Shown here one piece after another: positions 58,880-64,000 of a stretch of DNA of 64,000 nt (positions within the stretch are counted from its first letter, which is position 1; each line of letters begins with the position of its first letter). The notes beneath the pieces are model-generated. The model did not search any database and was not told the DNA's origin. It saw nothing but the letters and a program-made list of their open reading frames with translations. The stretch is from positions 315,458,041 to 315,522,040 of the forward strand of contig NC_081405.1 of the NCBI RefSeq assembly GCF_030272615.1, given 5' to 3'. The translations under genes were made by a program, and so were the position numbers. Origin of the DNA: Cryptomeria japonica (Eukaryota; Streptophyta; Pinopsida; Cupressales; Cupressaceae).

Positions 58880-59760
58880 ATGGAATTCTTCAAATGACGA
58901 CAAATCAATTTTGCCTAGTCATATGCAAACATGTCAAGATTGGATTTAGAGCTTATTATGCATCACTTAAATGTCAGTCCAGGAGCCAAACCAGTTAAAT
59001 AGAAATTAAGGAGATGCATCCACATATCACTCTACTAGTCAAAGCAGAACTAAAAAAATTACGGGATGTAGGATTCATCAAACCTGTTAACATATCCTCA
59101 ATGGGTATCCAACATCGTTCCTATTTCCAAACTAGATAAAAGTATTAGAATATGCACATACTTTAGACATCTTAATAATGCATGTCCAAAGGATAAATTT
59201 CTTTTGCCTAACATTGACATCATTGTAGATTTAACGGCTGGACACTCCATGTTTTCTCTAGTGGATGGTTTCTCCAGATACAATCAGATTAAAATAGCAC
59301 CTGAAGATCAAGAAAAGATAGCTTTCACATATCCATGGGGTACTTTCTGCTAGAATGTCATGCCATTTGGACTAAAGAACGCAGGTGCTACATATCAGAG
59401 AGCTATGACAATGATATTCCATGACATGATGCATACATTCATGGAAGATTATGTGGATGAAATATTGGCCAAATCATACAACAAAAATGACCATATAGGA
59501 ATTTTAGAAAAGATCTTTGACAGGTTAGAACAGTACAAGCTACGACTCAATCCCAAGAAATGTTCCTTTGGTGGCACTTTAGGCAAGCTACTGGGATACA
59601 TTGTTTCAGCTAGAGGTATCAAATTAGATCCAGCTAAGGTCAAAGAAATCATGGAAATGGCATCTCCCCGGAATATCAGTCAACTAAGATCACTTCAAGG
59701 AAGACTACAGTCAATAAGAAGATTTGTTGCTCAACTAGCCGATAAATGCCAGCCATTTAC
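58880..59760 (+). pseudogene. Gypsy reverse transcriptase (copy B-right)
   Basis: Motifs are VSNIVPISKLDKSIRICT, NNACPKDKFLLPNIDII, SLVDGFSRYNQIKIAPEDQ, VMPFGLKNAGATYQRAM, the box YVDE (59450-59461) with Glu for the second Asp, LNPKKCSFGG and LLGYIVSARGIKLDP. Stops and small indels occur at about 58875-59100 and 59352. The altered box should remove polymerase activity. Confidence 0.88.
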
Positions 59761-60240
59761 TCATCTATTACACAAAAATGTTTATTTCAGGTGGGACCAT
59801 CAATGCGAGGACGCATTCAATAAGATCAATGCCTATCTCATGCAACCACCCATCCTAATGTCACCAATTCCAGGAAAGTCATTGTTACTCTATGTGTCAA
59901 CCACCGAACTATCATTAGGAGTTATGCTTACACAATAGGATAATGAAGGAAAAGAGTGAGCCATCTACTACATCAGTAGAACATTAGTAGGATACAAGAT
60001 CAACTATGCACCAATAGCAAGGCATGCTTGGTGGTAGTTTTTGCTTCTCAAAAATTAAGACAGTATCTACTATCTCACTCCATCAAGTTGATTGCTAAAA
60101 TCGATCCATTGAAGTATTTGCTCAGCAAGGCAACATTAACAAGATGACTAGCAAAATGGATCATGATTCTAAGTGAGTTTGATATTGAGTATATTGACAA
60201 AAAATATATCAAGGGGCAAGTCATTGTAGACCAACTAGTA
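59761..60240 (+). pseudogene. First RNase H domain (copy B-right)
   Basis: HLLHKNVYFRW, SLLLYVSTTELSLGVMLTQ, YYISRTLVGYKINYAPI and, after a frame change and stops, FDIEYIDKKYIKGQVIVDQL are visible. The domain is complete in outline but interrupted by TAG near 59936, TGA near 59958 and an indel near 60020. Confidence 0.78.
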
Positions 60241-60740
60241 GAGGCACCACTTCAAGCTGATCATCCTTTACAGATTGAGTTTCTTGATGTTGATATCCTA
60301 ACGATCACCACAAAAACATGGCAATTATATTTTGATGGTTCATATACACAACATGGATCAGGAGTAGGCATTCTATTCATCACACCACAAGGTCATACAA
60401 TTCCAAAAGTATACAAATTAAGCTTTCCCTGTACCAACAATACAGCAAAATATGAAGCTTTGGTTATAGGTATCAAAATGGCTATAGAATGGAACATTAC
60501 ACAACTACAGGTCTTTGGAGACTCTTAGCTTGTCATCAATCAAATCAATGACGATTATCAAGAGCGTTACGAATTCCTAGTGGAAGAGTTTTTTTACCCT
60601 GCACATAATTGTTTGTATTCCCAAACTATCTATCACCTTGTTGGGAATGTTCCTCCCATTATGGCCAGACTTACACATACTTGAAAGATAATATCATCCT
60701 TCCTGATTTATCAAAAAAACCAAAAGAGAAACTTTATTCG
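60241..60740 (+). pseudogene. Second RNase H domain, internally deleted (copy B-right)
   Basis: LYFDGSYTQHGSGVGILF (Asp), NTAKYEALVIGIKMAI (Glu) and VFGDS (Asp) are present, then a TAG at 60526. About 180 bases that in copy A encode the KQMVD..TIASL stretch are missing after about 60562, where the sequence jumps to the RYEFLVEEFF segment. Confidence 0.75.
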
Positions 60741-61830
60741 CCAATCCTCCCATTATACTCTTGTCGCGGATACCCTTTTTAAACGAGGTCTGGATGGTAC
60801 TCTTTTAAGATGTCTCAAACAAGAAGAATCAGAGAAAGTCTTACATGAAGTCCATAACGACATTTGCGGCACTCATTCAAGTGGTCTTACCCTTTCAAAA
60901 AAACTCATACGCTTGGGCTATTATTGGCTGACTACGGAACAAGATTTTTTTCAGATAGCTAAAACATGCAAACAATGTCAGATCCATGGAAGATTAATTC
61001 ATGCACCATCACAAGAACTTCATGCTTTGGCAACATCTTGTCCTTTCTGCCAATGGGGTCTTGATCTAGTAGGAAAGATAAATCCTTCTTCATCCAATGG
61101 TCACAAATTCATCCTTGTAGCTACAGAATATTTCACAAAATGTATTGAGGCAGCACCTCTCATCAATATCATAGGAAAACAAATTGTTGCATTTATCTTG
61201 AACTACATCATATGTCTCTATGGAATACCCATGACCATTATCACTGATAATGGGCGATCGTTCAAGAATCAGGATGTCCAAGAGCTATGTGATAAATTCA
61301 AGATCCAACAAATATTTTCAACACCCTACTATCCACAAGGGAATGGGCAAGCAGAGACATCAAACAAAACCATTCTGAAAATTCTCAAAAAGACTGTGAA
61401 TGATGCTAGCAGAGATTGGCATATTCAATTGAACCCTGCTCTATGGGCCTATCGTATCAATATCCGCACACCAACAGGTGCCACACCTTGGTCTTATCCC
61501 AGATGAAGAACAAAGAATATCTAGATTGTGAGAGTTAGAATTGATCCATGAACGCAGACAACATGCCTTTCATCATTTAAAGGTATATTAGTAAAGAATG
61601 TACCATAGTTATAATCACAAGGTCAAATTGAGAACATTTCAAGTTGGAGAACTAGTACTAAAAGAAAATCCATGCAACCAGGCAGATCGAGAAAAGAAAG
61701 GGAAGTTTGAATCAAACTGGTTAGGTTCATTTGTGGTCACAAAAGTATTTGGGTCAAGAGCATATCAGTTATCAACATAGGATGGGGGTCAGCTTGAGGA
61801 ACCCATCAATAGCATGCATCTGAAGAATTT
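60741..61830 (+). pseudogene. Gypsy integrase, catalytic triad intact, C-terminal deletion (copy B-right)
   Basis: The zinc region HNDICGTHSS and CKQCQIHG, first Asp in WGLDLVGKI (about 61053), second Asp in IITDNGRSF (about 61245), Glu in GQAETSNK (about 61350) and RTPTGATP follow in one clean frame, 60913-61506. After that about 130 bases are missing relative to copy A', and the frame shifts. Then come SYNHKVKLRTFQVGELVL, KFESNWLGSFVVTKVFG and SMHLKNF. The DDE triad is the best kept in the window. Confidence 0.87.
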
Positions 61831-63035
61831 TTGTCTGAAAAAGCAGAAAATCCAAAAACAATGAAAAATCAGAAAATACAAAAACAATGAAAAAAAATCA
61901 AATATGAGAAAATGTGCAATAAAAACAGATGGTGAAAACCTGGAAAACAAGCATTATCTGTCTGCTAGCTCTTCCATCTATTAGTTCATGGATCCTTCCA
62001 CTTGCATTCATTTTCCATTTGTGTTGTTCATATCCATCATAAAGCCTTTGTACATATGCAGGCATCCCTGGTGATTTCTCACCATGGTTTGGATCATTGG
62101 GTATATCATAATGACTTTGTTTCTAGGCTTGGGGAAAAATCCTAAACCTAGCTGGGGGAAAACTTATCGATCATTTTGAGCTAAATCAAACAGGTAGACC
62201 AATAGTCAGGTAACTCTTATCAAGCGAAAGCTGAGACACATTCAACATTGAACACGAGATCAAATTGTCAACCATCAAACTATCACATGTCAGTCTAAGC
62301 ACATCACACATTTTTCAATGGATGATATCTTTTCAATAATGTTTTTAATGTGATTGTTCAACTTTTCTATCTTAATTTTTGCTATCATGATTTCCGAGTG
62401 ACTCCATGATGTCTCTGACTAGAGGAACAAGGAAGGAACATGACTTTTTTTCTTGTTTGTCATTTGTAAATTAATCAATAATATGTGCAAATTTGTCTCG
62501 AGACATGATCATCAGAGTATCATCAAAGACATTTCCGAAGTGTGTATAGAAATGGTAAATACTGCCTGTTTTACGCAAGCAACACTCAGGTCATCTTGAT
62601 TCAATTATACCTCGATGCTTGTGCTAACTTGCAATATCAAAATCCAAGAAAGTAGTGCTCAGGTCATCATGGTTTAATTATACCATTGATGTTTGCACTC
62701 ACTTTCCACATTTTAAAAAGCTCAATGATGACAAAACGCAATAACCCAATGACTAGTCCATTTGTAGCTTTGCATTTAGCTTGCATTTCATTCTTGCATG
62801 GGTTCCCCCAAGCTCATCTTATCCAAGGTTAAATCTATTGCAGGAATTATCAAAGCATCATCATAAGTGTACACACAATCAGATTAATGACTCGTCTCTC
62901 TCTCTCTAGATATTGTCGACCCAGGCCAAATCTTATGTTACTCCCTCAACAAAACCAACATCAACAAATCTAAATCTTCCTGCAACCTGATATCAACAAA
63001 ATGTTAGTTATTTATCCAATCAACCTTATCAATTC
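61831..63035 (+). other. 3' non-coding region of copy B-right
   Basis: No gene is recognised on either strand, and no PMD-like sequence. A purine run GCTGGGGGAAAAC lies at 62150. A TC-rich microsatellite occurs near 62893-62910. No clear polypurine tract adjoins the 3' LTR. Confidence 0.6.
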
Positions 63036-64000
63036 TTTAATTAATCCCCCTTCCTAATTTAATTGAATTCATTAGCAATTTGATTAAATTCGCTCTTTCA
63101 TCTACTTATTAATAAATCTAAGGATTTATTTAATATTCAATAGTCCCCTTTGATTAATTAATTCAAATTAATTAATCCTCCCCCTATTTTAATCAACTCT
63201 TCTAATCCCCTAATTAATTAAAACAAATCAATTTATGAGTTGTTGAAATATTAATTAGTCTTTTCCTATTATTTAAATTTTTAAATTCAAATTACCCACA
63301 TGCCTCCTAACTTCTAACCACCTAACCTAACCATCCCCCTAACCTACCTCATTCCACCTAACCTTGGGTTTAACTAACCCTATCCTATCTTGCACATTCT
63401 AACCTCCTTATCCTAACCTCCTATGGTGTGGATATTCTCCCCTAGAGACACATGGCACTTTGGCCACATGTCTCCTCTCTTGGACACTTGCCCTCTTATG
63501 AGCAAGGCTCCTTGACACTTGTCACCACAGAGATGACAAGTGTCCCTTCCTCCAACCTCTTCTCCAACCTCCTCCAATTTCACCCTTGATATCTTCAGAC
63601 TAAATCTTGACCGTTAATTCCTGCCACCTCACCCCTAGCCTTGGAAATCCTATAAATATCCCCCATTTTGAAGCATAAAGGATCCCATCTCATTATCAAT
63701 TTAGGCATTGTTACTATAGGCATATCCATTCTAGCATATCATTTGAGCATTGTTGTTATAGGCAATTGCATCTTGGATTTAGCTCAATTCGATCATTTTC
63801 TAGCATAATTGTTGAATCATGTAGCTTAATCAATCTATTTTCTAGCTTAATTGCATCATCATAATAGCTTAATCATGCACATCATTAGCTTAATTAGCCT
63901 CTTGGATCAATCTAGCATAATCAATCTCATCTAGTTTGCATATCATTATCATTTCAAATCCTCCGTCTAGGTGTAGTCAAGTCAATAGGATTGCTTATCC
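63036..64000 (+). repeat. 3' LTR of copy B-right, cut by the window end
   Basis: It aligns with 53902-54860 with scattered substitutions and a few small indels (for example TTCATTAGCAATTTG for TTCATTAGTAATTTG). The true start could be as early as 63002. A TATA box is at 63651. Confidence 0.88.

Larger units (their letters stand above)
53853..64000 (+). mobile_element. Ty3/Gypsy (Tat-type) element copy B-right, gag-poor, runs off the window
   Basis: The 5' LTR (53853-55007), PBS (55011), leader, a short non-gag frame, protease, RT, RNase H, second RNase H, integrase, a 3' non-coding stretch and the start of the 3' LTR (63036-64000) are in order. By alignment to the 5' LTR, about 150 bases of the 3' LTR lie outside the window. 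No Gypsy gag core or zinc knuckle is visible. Internal deletions occur in the second RNase H and in the integrase C-terminal part. Confidence 0.85.

Noticed and set aside
61831-63035. Possible PMD or other extra gene in the 3' region of copy B-right
   Set aside because: I read both strands for PMD landmarks such as the GEMTVTL or WAWE words and found none.

Overview
This window looks like intergenic DNA from a plant with a large, retrotransposon-filled genome. The features that point there are nested Ty3/Gypsy and Ty1/Copia LTR elements, plant-type primer-binding sites, Tat-lineage Gypsy proteins with two RNase H domains, and a plant mobile domain (PMD) protein. Low GC, very long elements and heavy decay would suit a gymnosperm, but that is inference. 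I see no intact host gene, tRNA, rRNA or CRISPR array. Almost every coding region is a broken retroelement gene.

Layout. 1-4834 is AT-rich sequence with one minisatellite. 4835-14040 (+) is a truncated Gypsy element, copy A', with one scrambled LTR, the end of gag, protease, RT, two RNase H domains and integrase, and no 3' LTR. 15674-23103 (+) is a complete but decayed Copia element with paired LTRs, PBS, PPT and a 5-bp target duplication (TAACT). 23151-51661 (-) is an older Gypsy element, copy B-minus. Its 3' end is lost, and its gag is split by a complete 19.7-kb Gypsy element, copy A (27336-47020, -), flanked by the duplication GTTTC. Copy A itself carries a probable 1.17-kb terminal-inverted-repeat insert (33927-35099). 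51662-53459 (-) is the 5' end of another Copia-like element (LTR, PBS, coiled-coil reading frame), into which B-minus inserted. 53853-64000 (+) is Gypsy copy B-right. It lacks a recognisable gag core, and its 3' LTR runs off the window.

The most notable object is in copy A. Between integrase and the 3' LTR, on the strand opposite to gag-pol, lies a PMD gene (29129-31836). It reads as a 25-codon first exon, a phase-0 GT-AG intron and a 656-codon second exon with no frameshift. The second exon is broken only by TAG and TGA codons and finishes at TAA. Because the gene is antisense, its intron would not be spliced from the retrotransposon's genomic RNA and could survive transposition. Copy A also carries AGCGCTATTG-like motif arrays near both internal ends in inverted orientation, one of them inside the PMD intron.

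Copies A and A' are one family: same LTR and PBS type, same 3' non-coding region, and the same Asp-to-Asn change in the protease active site. B-minus and B-right form a second related group with a different PBS. Both groups encode the Tat hallmark of a second RNase H domain before integrase. A, A' and B-minus also carry a G-patch-like motif after the protease. All proteins are probably inactive in these copies, although RT and integrase catalytic residues survive in some.
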